Shown piece after piece: positions 25,336-34,363 of a stretch of DNA of 46,997 bases. Origin of the DNA: Deltaproteobacteria bacterium (lineage in GTDB: Bacteria; Desulfobacterota; Desulfobulbia; Desulfobulbales; Desulfurivibrionaceae); assembly GCA_021847425.1 (NCBI GenBank), contig JAJZRF010000018.1:1-46997 (forward strand), written 5' to 3'. Below the pieces are notes generated by a model. That model saw nothing but the letters and a program-made list of their open reading frames with translations. It was not told where the DNA came from and made no database searches. A program made the position numbers and the translations under genes. Each line of letters opens with the position of its first letter. The stretch's first letter is position 1.

Positions 25336-27060
25336 ATGGGAAAAAAAATCGTGATCATCGGCGGGGTTGCCGCCGGACCAAAATCCGCCTGCCGGGTAAA
25401 ACGCCTGCTGCCCGATGCCGAGGTGACCATCATCGACCAGGACAGCCTGATCTCTTACGGAGGCTGCGGCATCCCCTATTATGTTTCCGGCGATGTCTCC
25501 GATGAAAAGGAGCTCAGAAACACCAGCTTCCACATGACCCGGGATGAGTCCTTTTTTCTCAAGGCCAAGGGGGTCACCGCGAGAACCAACACCCTTGCCC
25601 TGGCCATCGACCGCAAGCAAAAACTCGTGCTCGTCGAGGATATCAAATCCGGCGCCCAGGAGTCCATCCCCTACGACAATCTGGTCATCACCACCGGCGC
25701 CCGGCCCAATGTCCTGCCCATTCCCGGCGCGGACCTGGACGGCGTGTTCACCATCAGCGACCTGCACAAGGCCATTGCCATCAAGGAACGGATTGCCAGG
25801 GGCGAGGTGACCCATGCGGTGGTCATCGGCGGCGGCGCCATCGGCATTGAGATGGCCGAGGCCTTCACTGACCTGTGGGGAATCGACACCACCATCCTTG
25901 AATTCATGCCCCAGATCATGCCCCGCTTGGTGGACTGGGATTTCGCCAGAATGCTGGAAACGCATCTTCAGGAAAGCGGCGTGAAGGTATTTACCGGCGA
26001 GGCAGCCTCGTCCATCGAGGGGAAAGACGGCAAGGTCTGCCGGGTTGTCACCCCCAAGCGGACCCTGGAGGCGGATCTAGTCGTGATGGCCGTGGGGGTT
26101 AGAGCAAGAAGCGAGCTGGCCCAGGCGGCCGGGCTGCTTGTCTCCGCCATGGGCAACATCGTAGTCAACGAACGGCTGCAGACCTCGGACCCGAACATCT
26201 ATGCGGCCGGCGACTGCATCGAGGTGAAAAACATCATCACCGGCAAGGGCTCCATCGCCCCCATGGGCTCGCTGGCCAATCGCGAAGGAAGGATCGTGGG
26301 GGACAACCTGGCGGGTATCCCCACCAGATACAAGGGCTGGATCGGCAGCTTCATCATGAAGGGTTTCGAACGCTGCATCGCCGCCACCGGCCTTTCCCTG
26401 GATGCCGCCCTGGCCGAAGGGTTTGCTGCCGCCGCCGTGACCACCGCCCAATCCGACCGGGCCCATTTTTTCCCAAACCAAACCGTTATCCCGCTCCGGA
26501 TCATCTTTGACACCAAGACCCGCAAGGTTCTCGGCTGCCAGGGCTTCGGTCCCATGAGCGACGCGGTGCTGGCCCGGATCGACGCCGCCGCCGCCGTCAT
26601 TGGCCAGGGTGGCACCATCGATGATCTCAGCCAGCTGGAAATGGCCTACGCCCCGCCATTTTCCACGGCCCTCGACGCCTTGAACGCCACGGCCAACGTG
26701 GCCGACAACCTGGCTGCCGGGCGGCTGCGGTATGTGAGCACCAGGGAGTTTCTCAATTGGATGGACGATTTTGCCAGCCAGCCGGACTGGGTGGCCCTTG
26801 ACCTCCGCCACCCCAACGAGGCCCGAGCCTTTGTCGAGAAATACGGCAAGGACCGATGGCTCTCCGTCCCCTACATCGAGATCCGGGACCGGTATCAGGA
26901 TTTGCCCAAAAACAAGACCATGCTCATCATCTGCGATGCAGGCACCCGCTCTTCCGAGATCCAGATCTTCCTAGACCATGCGGGGCTTGCCAACAACCTG
27001 GTTCTGGGCGGCGGCTTCAACCTCATCCGCCGGATGGGCGTGGCCTGGTGGCCCAGCTGA
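25336..27060 (+). CDS. CoA-disulfide/polysulfide reductase flavoprotein with rhodanese domain (Npsr/CoADR-Rhd type)
   Basis: The 574-residue protein starts at 25336 with AAGGA upstream. The N-terminal FAD site is KIVIIGGVAAGPKSACRVKR and the redox-active cysteine is C44 in ISYGGCGIPYYVSG. The NAD(P)H site is HAVVIGGGAIGIEMAEAF, and NIYAAGDCIEV closes the FAD fold. A dimerisation domain follows and then a rhodanese domain (about 465-574) with its active-site Cys at about 533 (ICDAGTRSSE). Such fusions reduce CoA disulfide, CoA-persulfide or polysulfide, with the rhodanese passing sulfane sulfur. Next to dsr genes a role in sulfur/polysulfide reduction or persulfide detoxification is likely (inference). 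Confidence 0.92.
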   Translation: MGKKIVIIGGVAAGPKSACRVKRLLPDAEVTIIDQDSLISYGGCGIPYYVSGDVSDEKELRNTSFHMTRDESFFLKAKGVTARTNTLALAIDRKQKLVLVEDIKSGAQESIPYDNLVITTGARPNVLPIPGADLDGVFTISDLHKAIAIKERIARGEVTHAVVIGGGAIGIEMAEAFTDLWGIDTTILEFMPQIMPRLVDWDFARMLETHLQESGVKVFTGEAASSIEGKDGKVCRVVTPKRTLEADLVVMAVGVRARSELAQAAGLLVSAMGNIVVNERLQTSDPNIYAAGDCIEVKNIITGKGSIAPMGSLANREGRIVGDNLAGIPTRYKGWIGSFIMKGFERCIAATGLSLDAALAEGFAAAAVTTAQSDRAHFFPNQTVIPLRIIFDTKTRKVLGCQGFGPMSDAVLARIDAAAAVIGQGGTIDDLSQLEMAYAPPFSTALDALNATANVADNLAAGRLRYVSTREFLNWMDDFASQPDWVALDLRHPNEARAFVEKYGKDRWLSVPYIEIRDRYQDLPKNKTMLIICDAGTRSSEIQIFLDHAGLANNLVLGGGFNLIRRMGVAWWPS

Positions 27061-27086
27061 TTGCTCCAGATACCCGACACAGGAGA

Positions 27087-27659
27087 ATGGCCGTCGGCCC
27101 AACACCGTTGGCGGCCATCCTCCTGGTCTGCCTGCTTGCTGCCGGACCGGCTTTCGCGAGCAGAACCCAGCCAAATGCACCCGTCCCCGCCAAACCCGGA
27201 GCAGTAGTCCGGGCCCTGGCCGATGCGGCCTATGGCGACACCCTGGCCGCACTGATCACAAACGCTGCCCAGCGGATTGATCTCGCCATGTTTCTTTTTA
27301 AAACAAGCCCGGCCAGCGACAACCAACCGGCAAGGCTTGTCAGGGATCTGGTGGCGGCAAGACAACGGGGGGTTAAGGTGCGGGTTATCCTGGAATATTC
27401 CAGCCACGACGAGGCACTCAACCGGGCGAACCAGGAAACCGCCCAGGCCCTGAGAAAGGGGGGCGTCGCCGTCTTCTTCGATTCCCCCGGCCGGACAACC
27501 CATGCCAAGCTGGCGGTCATTGACCGGCGCTACTGTCTGGTGGGAAGCCACAACCTCACCCAGTCGGCCCTCAGGTACAACCATGAGTTTTCCCTGTTGC
27601 TCGACAACCCGCCACTCGCCGAGGAAATCCTGGCCTACATGGAAACAGTCCTCCACTAA
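27087..27659 (+). CDS. Secreted PLD-family phosphodiesterase (single HKD motif, Nuc-like)
   Basis: The ATG at 27087 gives 190 residues starting MAVGPTPLAAILLVCLLAAG, a signal peptide ending near A-F-A-S. AGGAG lies almost directly against the start, which is unusually close, so the start is not certain. One HKD motif is present (HAKLAVID followed by LVGSHNLTQSALRYNHE), as in Nuc-type endonucleases that act as dimers. KVRVILEYSSHDEAL is a family strand. A periplasmic or secreted nuclease or phospholipase is expected. It lies 26 bases after the CoADR stop and is probably cotranscribed. Confidence 0.87.
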   Translation: MAVGPTPLAAILLVCLLAAGPAFASRTQPNAPVPAKPGAVVRALADAAYGDTLAALITNAAQRIDLAMFLFKTSPASDNQPARLVRDLVAARQRGVKVRVILEYSSHDEALNRANQETAQALRKGGVAVFFDSPGRTTHAKLAVIDRRYCLVGSHNLTQSALRYNHEFSLLLDNPPLAEEILAYMETVLH

Positions 27660-27683
27660 GGCCCAGCTGTCAGCTGCTGCTCG

Positions 27684-30371
27684 TCACTTCTTCCTCCGGA
27701 CAATACGGACCTTTCTGGTTGCTCCGCCAGCACCCCCGCTTCCCGGAGCAACGCGGCGGACCAGCACTTTCTTTTTCACCGGCGCGCCGACCGGCCCGGG
27801 TTCCGCGCCGGAACTCCCGGACAGGGGCCGCGTAAAGGTGCAGCCGGCCCTGGGACATCGCAGGGAGAGTCCGCCGTCAAGATTCTTTTTTTCCACCAGA
27901 AACGGAGAATCGCACACCTGACAGGCAATGGCGTGGGGCTTGGACCAGGCCATGAATTCACAATCCTGCTCGGGACAGACATAAAAAGTCTTGCCGGTCG
28001 GCGTATGCTTGGTCACCACGGTGCCGATCCGGCACACCGGGCAGAACAACCCCACCCCGCCGTCTTTTTCGTAGGATTCGGAATACCGGCATTGGGGATG
28101 CCCGGAACAGTACCAGTACTTGCCGAAACGATCCTCCTTCAGCAACAGCAGCCTGCCGCAGTCGGGACATGGCTTGCCAGGCTCCGCCGCCGGGCCGCTT
28201 GGTTCGACTACAGGGGAAATCCCCGCCCCTGCCCCCGGAGGTGTCGGCTCTTCGATGGAGGTCGCGGCCTCGGCAAAGATCTTTTCCGTGGCTGCGGCAA
28301 GTTCCGGAGAGGCAACCTGTTCCACCGCCGCAGGTTCATCCAGGACAATGGGCTCCTGCGCCTCTTCCTTGCCGGACCCGGGCTCTTCCCTCTCGCTCTC
28401 CCCCGCTTCCACCCCGCCGCTTGCGGAACCACCCTCTCCCGCAGGCACAGTCTGCGGTGCTCCATCGGCTGCGGCAGACTCCACGCCCGATTCCGGCGAC
28501 GGCTGCGCCCCTGCATCCAAAAGCGATTCCCGGACAAGCGGCAACGTCTCCTTTTCCACTTGGGCCGGGGCAGCCCCACCCCCTGAATCCTGGATCTTTG
28601 CCGACCCGGCTTCTTCGGGCAGCCTGATAACGCTCCGTGAACTGATCCCCCGCTTCTGAATGGAAACCGGCATCGCCATTTTCACCAGCACCTCGCCCCG
28701 CATCATCATTGTCTGGTCAAACTGTTGCAAGGCGGCGGCCAGATGTTTTCTGCCGCTCACCGCCTCCTCGATGGTCTGGGCCAGATAGGCGGAAAGCTGA
28801 ATCCCCTTCATGGACGGGAAAGCCCGGTTCATGACGCTGACAAGCTTAAAGGTGTTCTCGGCGCACCGGAAAGACCCGTCCGGCATCATTCTGAGATAAT
28901 TGTTGTCGAGCATCTGCTGGAGCATGGCCACGGTCATCCCGTCGATCTCCAGGGAAAAATCGACAAGATCGGTGGCCAGCCCCTCAAAGCTGTAATACTC
29001 AGGGGGAAGTCCGGTATTTTTTTCCGGCATGATCTGCACGCAGTGCAGCGCCTGACCCGGCTGTACCCCAGCCAAAGGAGAAGGCGGCGCCAGAAGTTCA
29101 TGTTCCTGACAGCCGGGATAGATGGCCAGAAACCCCTTATCGGCGAGAACCTTGGCGCGGCCCTGGAAGATGCAGTCTTCCCCGGCCGCCACCGTCACCG
29201 CGAGAAGCTCCCCTTGTGCCTCTTTCATCTGGCTTGCCAAGGCTCTGGCCCAGACCAGCCGGTAGATTTTGTCCTCCGCCGCTCCCAGTTTTCCGCCAAG
29301 CTCTTCCGGGCCAAGCTCCGGCAGTGTCGGAAGAATCCTACCCCGGACATTTTCCTGAAGAATCTCCGGACCCAGACAGGCCTCGCCCAGCCTTCTGCCA
29401 ACCTGCGCCCTGATCTTCGCAAGCACGGCAACAGAGGCGTCCTGCTCCATGGCCGGAGGCAGAAATGCGGTGACAAGCCCCAGCCAGCGGCCATCCACCT
29501 GCACGCCGTAATAGAGGTTGCGGATCGCGGTCATTGCCGCCAGCGGCGAAAGCCCCGCCTGCGCAACCCCGTCCCGTAAGAGTTCCAAAAAATGGTACGG
29601 TTCCGGCGGGGCAACCGCCAGAGGGGAACTTGCCACTTCCCTGACCTGAAACGACGCATTGTTAAAAAGATTGATAACGGTATGCACCTCTTTCTCATTG
29701 CGCAAAAAACCGTCATCGGTAACACCATATGCCTCATCCAGCCTGAGAATGCAGTCCCCCGCCTCGCTGCCGATCTTGACCTTCACCTTCCATTTGGCAA
29801 GCGGGGTGTACATCCGGATTTCGGTCTCCCTTTCCGCCAGCAAAAAAATGGCGGTGAGACTCGGATAGTTGAGCGGCAGGCCATTGGGGCCGGAGCGGCT
29901 GCCCAAAAGGCGTTGCAGGTGCCTCCCCAGATAGGATTCGAAAAGCATCTTGACGCAGGTCGCAGCGCCTTTCCCGTCGCTGACCGGCTCCACCCGCCGA
30001 AAGGATTCCCGGAGGGCCTCTCCGGCAAGACCGGTCAACCCCAGCCGCTTGGGCTGCTTACTGCCGGGAGCCACCGTGGCCCAGTAGCCGCTGATCAGCC
30101 AGGACCAGAACTCCCCCCGCCAGTCGCCATCAAGGGCGAGATATATTTCCCGCCCCTGACAGGCCAGAAGTTTGTCCAGAAATATTTTCCCCTTGGGTTC
30201 CGGGGCAAAATCGAAATGCGGTCTTTCCCGACGCATATGGTCTTGGGGAGAAATATAGGACGCCGTCGCCGGAGGCGCTTGCACCAGGATGGTCTCCACT
30301 TCTCCACCAAGCTGATCTTCCAAGGTTTTTGCCTTGGCGGCCACCTCGACAATGACTACGGGCTTTGCCAT
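27684..30371 (-). CDS. Topoisomerase IA-like protein lacking the catalytic tyrosine, with zinc ribbons and a basic tail
   Basis: The start at 30371 (MAKPVVIVE, GGGAGAGG upstream) gives 895 residues. The order matches bacterial TopA: a Toprim domain (VIVEVAAKAKTLE, 6-18; LALDGDWRGE, 78-87), then LAERETEIRMYTP (178-190) and a region aligning with the gate domains. TopA has GLITYMRTDS around its active tyrosine; here the aligned segment is GLVTAFLPPA (298-307), so Tyr becomes Ala and the following Arg becomes Leu. The GRVQS and HEAIRP motifs are also lost. After a Pro/Glu/Ala-rich linker (about 640-733) come three zinc ribbons (about 735-847) and a Lys/Arg tail. It is probably a DNA-binding paralogue without strand-passing activity. 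Confidence 0.85.
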   Translation of the reverse strand: MAKPVVIVEVAAKAKTLEDQLGGEVETILVQAPPATASYISPQDHMRRERPHFDFAPEPKGKIFLDKLLACQGREIYLALDGDWRGEFWSWLISGYWATVAPGSKQPKRLGLTGLAGEALRESFRRVEPVSDGKGAATCVKMLFESYLGRHLQRLLGSRSGPNGLPLNYPSLTAIFLLAERETEIRMYTPLAKWKVKVKIGSEAGDCILRLDEAYGVTDDGFLRNEKEVHTVINLFNNASFQVREVASSPLAVAPPEPYHFLELLRDGVAQAGLSPLAAMTAIRNLYYGVQVDGRWLGLVTAFLPPAMEQDASVAVLAKIRAQVGRRLGEACLGPEILQENVRGRILPTLPELGPEELGGKLGAAEDKIYRLVWARALASQMKEAQGELLAVTVAAGEDCIFQGRAKVLADKGFLAIYPGCQEHELLAPPSPLAGVQPGQALHCVQIMPEKNTGLPPEYYSFEGLATDLVDFSLEIDGMTVAMLQQMLDNNYLRMMPDGSFRCAENTFKLVSVMNRAFPSMKGIQLSAYLAQTIEEAVSGRKHLAAALQQFDQTMMMRGEVLVKMAMPVSIQKRGISSRSVIRLPEEAGSAKIQDSGGGAAPAQVEKETLPLVRESLLDAGAQPSPESGVESAAADGAPQTVPAGEGGSASGGVEAGESEREEPGSGKEEAQEPIVLDEPAAVEQVASPELAAATEKIFAEAATSIEEPTPPGAGAGISPVVEPSGPAAEPGKPCPDCGRLLLLKEDRFGKYWYCSGHPQCRYSESYEKDGGVGLFCPVCRIGTVVTKHTPTGKTFYVCPEQDCEFMAWSKPHAIACQVCDSPFLVEKKNLDGGLSLRCPRAGCTFTRPLSGSSGAEPGPVGAPVKKKVLVRRVAPGSGGAGGATRKVRIVRRKK

Positions 30372-30461
30372 GCACCTCTCCCCTCGCATTTTCCAACTAC
30401 AAAAGGCCCTTGCTTCAGAAAAAACAGTGAAGGAATTCCCCTCCCTGCTCGAAAAATAGCA

Positions 30462-30467
30462 TATAAT
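30462..30467 (+). promoter_or_regulatory. Perfect -10 hexamer in the divergent gap
   Basis: TATAAT occurs on the plus strand 74 bases before the SUMF-domain gene. No matching -35 hexamer is seen 16-18 bases upstream, so an activator may be needed or the match may be chance. The 169-base gap serves both divergent genes. Confidence 0.3.
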
Positions 30468-30540
30468 CTGCAACAACTTTATACAATGAATTATCAGCAC
30501 CCTTTTTCCCGATTGCCAATCCATTCAACCGGAGCCCCCC

Positions 30541-32928
30541 ATGCCTTCCCTGGTCACCCTCCAAGGCATTGATGAAACCCTTGCCAACCTGGAATTAAAG
30601 CAGGGAACCCTCAAGGCGGAACTGGCCAGGGTGGTCCGCTCGTATTTCACGGATGAGCGTTCTTTGCAGACCATCTCCAGCATCCCCACCGATGAGATCG
30701 TCCTCAAAATTTGGGGGGGGTGCCAGGGTGACGAACTCAAGGCCAAAAAGAAAAACTTCAGCTCCCTCAAGTCCGCGCTCAACAAATCCCTCAAAGACCT
30801 CGACAAGGCAGGAAAAAATGAGGCAGGCATCGTTCTGGGGCGGGACAATGTCTTTATTGTTTCCGAAGAGCGCAAGGATGATCTTCTCAAACAGATGGGA
30901 CTTTCCCCAAACTCTCCCCATCTTCTCCACGACATGTTCGCGGCCTTCAAAAAATTCTTCTCCGAAAATATCAAGGAGCAAAACGCCCAAGAGATCAAGG
31001 AGCTGCTGGCGGAGTTTGAAGAGACACAAAAAAAATTACGCGCGCTGTCCGGCCTCGAACCGGAGGCTGTCCCCGAAAAAAGCCCCACTGAGACTGCGAT
31101 ACCGGAAGAAATCTACCCCCCGGACGCAGGGAAAAAAAACGAAGAAGATGTTGATGCTGAAACCATTGAGCTCCTTGAGGGAGACGAACTCGAAATTATT
31201 GAGGAGAGCGAAACGATCGCAGGCGAAGAGCCTGACGAAACCGAACTCCTGGAAGAGGAAGTGGAAATCCTCGAAGCCGAAGAGCTGGAGGAGGTGCTTG
31301 GGGAAGGGACTCCACTCGCCGAAGGGTTGGGCTCGGAAGAAGGCGGGCTGACAGAGGAACAGCTCGCCGAAGAGGTTGAAGTTCTTGATGAGGACGAGAT
31401 CGAAGAGGTCGCGGGCGAAGAGCCCGACGAAACCGAACTCCTGGAAGAGGAAGTGGAAATCCTCGAAGCCGAAGAGCTGGAGGAGGTGCTTGAGGAAGGG
31501 ACTCCAACGGCCGAAGGGGTGGGCGCGGAAGAAGGCGGGCTGGCAGAGGAGCCACTCACCGAAGAGGTCGAAGTTCTTGACGAGGACGAGATCGAAGAGG
31601 TCGCAGGCGAAGAGCCTGCCGAAACCGAACTCCTGGAAGAGGAGGTGGAAATCCTCGAAGCCGAAGAGCTGGAGGAGGTGCTTGAAGAAGGGACTCCAAC
31701 GGCCGAAGGGGTGGGCGCGGAAGAAGGCGGGCTGGCAGAGGAGCCACTCACCGAAGAGGTTGAGGTTCTTGACGAGGACGAGATCGAAGAGGTCGCGGGC
31801 GAAGAGCTGGAGGATTTTTTTGAGGAAGAGGCTCCACCCGCCGAAGGTGTGGGTGCGGAAGAGGGCGGGCTGACAGAGGAACAGCTCGCCGAGGAGGTTG
31901 AGGTTCTTGACGAGGATGAGATCGAAGAGGCCCCAGACGAAGACCTTGATGTCGCCGGAATCCTCGAAGAATATACACTGGAGGAAATTGAAGCCTCAGC
32001 GGAGCCCCTGGCGGAAAAGCCCCATCAGCCAACCCCCCTGGAGGTTCTTTCAAAATACATTGAGGCGGAAGAGGCTGTGAACCAGGGGGACTTGCTCCGG
32101 GAAACCCAGGAGGAGTTCATCAATCAGATCCTTGAACGTTTCATGCCGAAATTCATCAAGATCCCGAGTGGCGTCTATCTGGTGGGCAGCGCCAGCCCCA
32201 AAGGGTTGGAGCAACCCCTGCGAAAGGTCGCGCTCCATGATTTCTATCTTGGTCAATCGCCCGTGACCAACGACCTGTTCGATATGTTTGTCCGGGAAAC
32301 AGGGTATACGACCGATGCGGAGGAGGCCGGCTACGGCATTGTTTTCGAAGGTCGCTGCACCGCCAGGACAGACCCGGAAACCGGCAGGGAAACCTTCAGC
32401 CTGACCCAGGGAACCATTGCCCGCCATGTGAGTGGCGCAAACTGGCGCCATCCTGCAGGACCGGGCAGCAGCCTGGAAGGAAAACACAACCACCCGGTGG
32501 TGCAGGTCAGCCACAACGACGCCCTGGCCTTTGCCGCCTGGGCCGGGAAACGGTTGCCCACGGAAGAGGAATGGGAGGCCGCGGCCCGAGGCGCAAATGG
32601 CCGGCTCTTTCCCTGGGGTGACCTCTGGCAGGCCGACCTTGGCAATTTTGAGGCCGCCTGCCTCGGCGGCACAACCTCTGTCGAACATTTCGGACGCAAG
32701 GGTATGAGCCCCTTCGGCATCTATGACCTGCTGGGCAACGTGGCCGAATGGACCGCCTCGGCCCATACCGGACAGACAGACGCGCAGCAGCCAGGTCGAT
32801 CAGCGGAGAAAATCCACATCATCAAAGGCGGCTCCTGGATAACCGGCGGAACCGTAACAGCGGCCTGGCGTCAGATCGAACGGGAAAAATACTGGACAAA
32901 TACCATCGGCTTCCGCTGCGCGGTATAA
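30541..32928 (+). CDS. SUMF/FGE-sulfatase-domain protein with acidic tandem repeats
   Basis: The 795-residue protein starts at 30541 with GGAG 6-8 bases upstream. Residues 1-165 are helical ([41 protein letters not shown]). Residues about 165-500 are extremely acidic and include a 64-residue repeat encoded by 192-bp DNA units. Residues about 540-795 are a SUMF domain ([94 protein letters not shown]). Only the last of the two oxidase cysteines of true formylglycine-generating enzymes is present, so it is probably a binding or other SUMF variant. No signal peptide is present. It is divergent from the TopA-like gene. Confidence 0.85.
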   Translation: MPSLVTLQGIDETLANLELKQGTLKAELARVVRSYFTDERSLQTISSIPTDEIVLKIWGGCQGDELKAKKKNFSSLKSALNKSLKDLDKAGKNEAGIVLGRDNVFIVSEERKDDLLKQMGLSPNSPHLLHDMFAAFKKFFSENIKEQNAQEIKELLAEFEETQKKLRALSGLEPEAVPEKSPTETAIPEEIYPPDAGKKNEEDVDAETIELLEGDELEIIEESETIAGEEPDETELLEEEVEILEAEELEEVLGEGTPLAEGLGSEEGGLTEEQLAEEVEVLDEDEIEEVAGEEPDETELLEEEVEILEAEELEEVLEEGTPTAEGVGAEEGGLAEEPLTEEVEVLDEDEIEEVAGEEPAETELLEEEVEILEAEELEEVLEEGTPTAEGVGAEEGGLAEEPLTEEVEVLDEDEIEEVAGEELEDFFEEEAPPAEGVGAEEGGLTEEQLAEEVEVLDEDEIEEAPDEDLDVAGILEEYTLEEIEASAEPLAEKPHQPTPLEVLSKYIEAEEAVNQGDLLRETQEEFINQILERFMPKFIKIPSGVYLVGSASPKGLEQPLRKVALHDFYLGQSPVTNDLFDMFVRETGYTTDAEEAGYGIVFEGRCTARTDPETGRETFSLTQGTIARHVSGANWRHPAGPGSSLEGKHNHPVVQVSHNDALAFAAWAGKRLPTEEEWEAAARGANGRLFPWGDLWQADLGNFEAACLGGTTSVEHFGRKGMSPFGIYDLLGNVAEWTASAHTGQTDAQQPGRSAEKIHIIKGGSWITGGTVTAAWRQIEREKYWTNTIGFRCAV
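31228..31941 (+). repeat. 192-bp in-frame tandem repeat array
   Basis: Units start at 31228, 31420, 31612 and 31804, exactly 192 bases apart. Three are full and the fourth is 138 bases, lacking the part coding for [18 protein letters not shown]. Units are nearly identical at DNA level, which points to recent expansion. The encoded 64-residue unit is mostly Glu, Asp, Leu and Val. Confidence 0.93.
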
Positions 32929-32932
32929 AAAG

Positions 32933-33003
32933 AGGCGCAAGGTTTAAGGAGCAAGGCACAAGAAAATAGCGAACTTTCCCTTTCACCTTTTACCTTTAGC
33001 CTT
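32933..33003. terminator. Imperfect hairpin between convergent genes, purine/pyrimidine-rich
   Basis: GCAAGGTTTAAGG on the left pairs 11 of 13 with CCTTTTACCTTGC on the right, around an A-rich loop. The right side is an irregular repeat of ACCTTT/CCTTTT that runs into the end of aroB. It probably terminates both convergent transcripts. A related pyrimidine-rich string follows the flagellin gene. Confidence 0.45.
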
Positions 33004-34083
33004 TTACCTTGCTTCTAATATTGCATCAATCAGCTCCTCGCTCACCGCATCGGTGATGACAACCTTGCCGATCTCCGTTGGCAGGACAAAAAATGGCCGT
33101 CCTCCCACGGTTTTCTTGTCTGTTTTCAGGAAGGACTTGATCTGCTGCGGGGAAAATTCCCGCGGAATCTCCGTTGGCAGACCGTACTCGGCAATGAGCC
33201 GGCACACCGCGTCAGCCTGATCCCGGGCAAAAATCCCCTTGCCCACCGCCAAACGGCAGGCAGCCACCATTCCCAGCCCCACCGCCAGGCCGTGGGCCAT
33301 GGCATAGCTGGAGGCGGCCTCCACTGCGTGCCCTATGGTATGGCCGAAATTCAGAATCCGCCGCAGATCGGCCTCGCGCTCGTCCGCCGCCACCACTGCA
33401 CCCTTGATTGCGCAACAGCGGGCAATCACCTCTTCAAGCACCGCCAAATCCCTGGCCAGGATGGCCTGCCGGTGGTCGGCAAGATATTGAAAAAACTCCG
33501 CGTCATAAATCACGCCGTACTTGATCACCTCAGCCAGCCCGTTCAACAGCTCGTCAGGCGGCAAAGAAAGAAGGACATTGCTGTCGATGTACACGCAGCG
33601 GGGCTGATAAAAGGCCCCGACCAGATTTTTGCCCTCCGGGATATCAACCCCGGTCTTCCCCCCCACCGAGCTGTCCACCTGGGCCAGTAACGTGGTGGGA
33701 ATCTGGATAAACGGAATGCCCCGCATGTAGATGGCGGCAAGAAAACCGGTGATATCTCCGGTCACTCCGCCGCCCAAGGCGATGAGTGCGTCTTTCCGGT
33801 CAAGCCCGAGCTGGGCCAGCCTGCTTGCCAGTTCGGCAACCGTGGCCAGATGCTTGCTCGCCTCGCCGCGGGGAAAGGTGATAAGTTCCGCGGAAACGTC
33901 CGCTGCGGCAAGGGAGGCCATAAGCCTGCCGCCCAAAAGTTCGGCAACCTGGGAATCCGCCACGACCACATACCGCTTGGCTATGGCACGCTGCTTGAGA
34001 TCCGCGCCGATTGCCGCCAGCATGCCGTTTTCGATCAAAATATCGTAACCCCTGTCGCCAAGGCCGACCCGAATTGTCCGCAT
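33004..34083 (-). CDS. aroB: 3-Dehydroquinate synthase
   Basis: AroB converts DAHP to 3-dehydroquinate in the shikimate pathway with NAD and a divalent metal. The 359 residues start MRTIRVGLGDRGYDI at 34083. The NAD loop GGGVTGDITGFLAAIYMRGIPFIQIPTTLLAQVDSSVGGKTGVD is complete (read in parts), as are EVIKYGVIYD and the metal histidine region LNFGHTIGHAVEA. GGTGGAAGG lies upstream. The gene is isolated from other shikimate genes in this window. Its leader contains four 27-bp repeats. Confidence 0.97.
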   Translation of the reverse strand: MRTIRVGLGDRGYDILIENGMLAAIGADLKQRAIAKRYVVVADSQVAELLGGRLMASLAAADVSAELITFPRGEASKHLATVAELASRLAQLGLDRKDALIALGGGVTGDITGFLAAIYMRGIPFIQIPTTLLAQVDSSVGGKTGVDIPEGKNLVGAFYQPRCVYIDSNVLLSLPPDELLNGLAEVIKYGVIYDAEFFQYLADHRQAILARDLAVLEEVIARCCAIKGAVVAADEREADLRRILNFGHTIGHAVEAASSYAMAHGLAVGLGMVAACRLAVGKGIFARDQADAVCRLIAEYGLPTEIPREFSPQQIKSFLKTDKKTVGGRPFFVLPTEIGKVVITDAVSEELIDAILEAR

Positions 34084-34098
34084 ATCCTTCCACCTCTC

Positions 34099-34205
34099 GG
34101 AGTCTCGACTCCGTCTCGCTTACCTGGAGTCTCGACCCCGTCTCGCTAACCTGGAGTCTCGACCCCGTCTCGCTTACCTGGAGTCCCGACTTCGCCTCGC
34201 TACCT
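34099..34205. repeat. Tandem array of four 27-bp repeats upstream of aroB
   Basis: Units start at 34099, 34126, 34153 and 34180 and read GGAGTCTCGACYCCGTCTCG followed by CTTACCT with few changes. The last unit is 26 bases. There are no spacers, so this is not a CRISPR array. A fifth copy lies alone at 11734-11760. Confidence 0.9.
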
Positions 34206-34363
34206 GTGCCGCGTGTCATTTCACTTGCAGCGTATCCTCTTCGCCCTTTTCTTTATAAAGAATCGCGCAATATTGCAACCTTCTTGACAACTCCTGCGAG
34301 ATCGCTAGACTGGAGAAAAGAGGCGGTCCAATAATGAACAACATCTTGCAGGAGGAGGAAACC

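Noticed and set aside
31113-31751. Ser-rich minus-strand frame opposite the acidic repeats
   Set aside because: It is the mirror of Glu/Asp codons of the real gene; the repeat array explains its regularity.
30541-32928. Formylglycine-generating enzyme
   Set aside because: The SUMF domain keeps only the final GFRC cysteine; the partner cysteine position reads Trp-Arg-Gln, so oxidase activity is not supported.
34099-34205. Possible small CRISPR array
   Set aside because: The 27-bp units are directly adjacent with no spacers, and no cas gene is in the window.
33800-34219. Minus-strand frame with repeated LQVSETGSR units upstream of aroB
   Set aside because: The repeat comes from the 27-bp noncoding array; the frame overlaps aroB in another frame and has no ribosome site.
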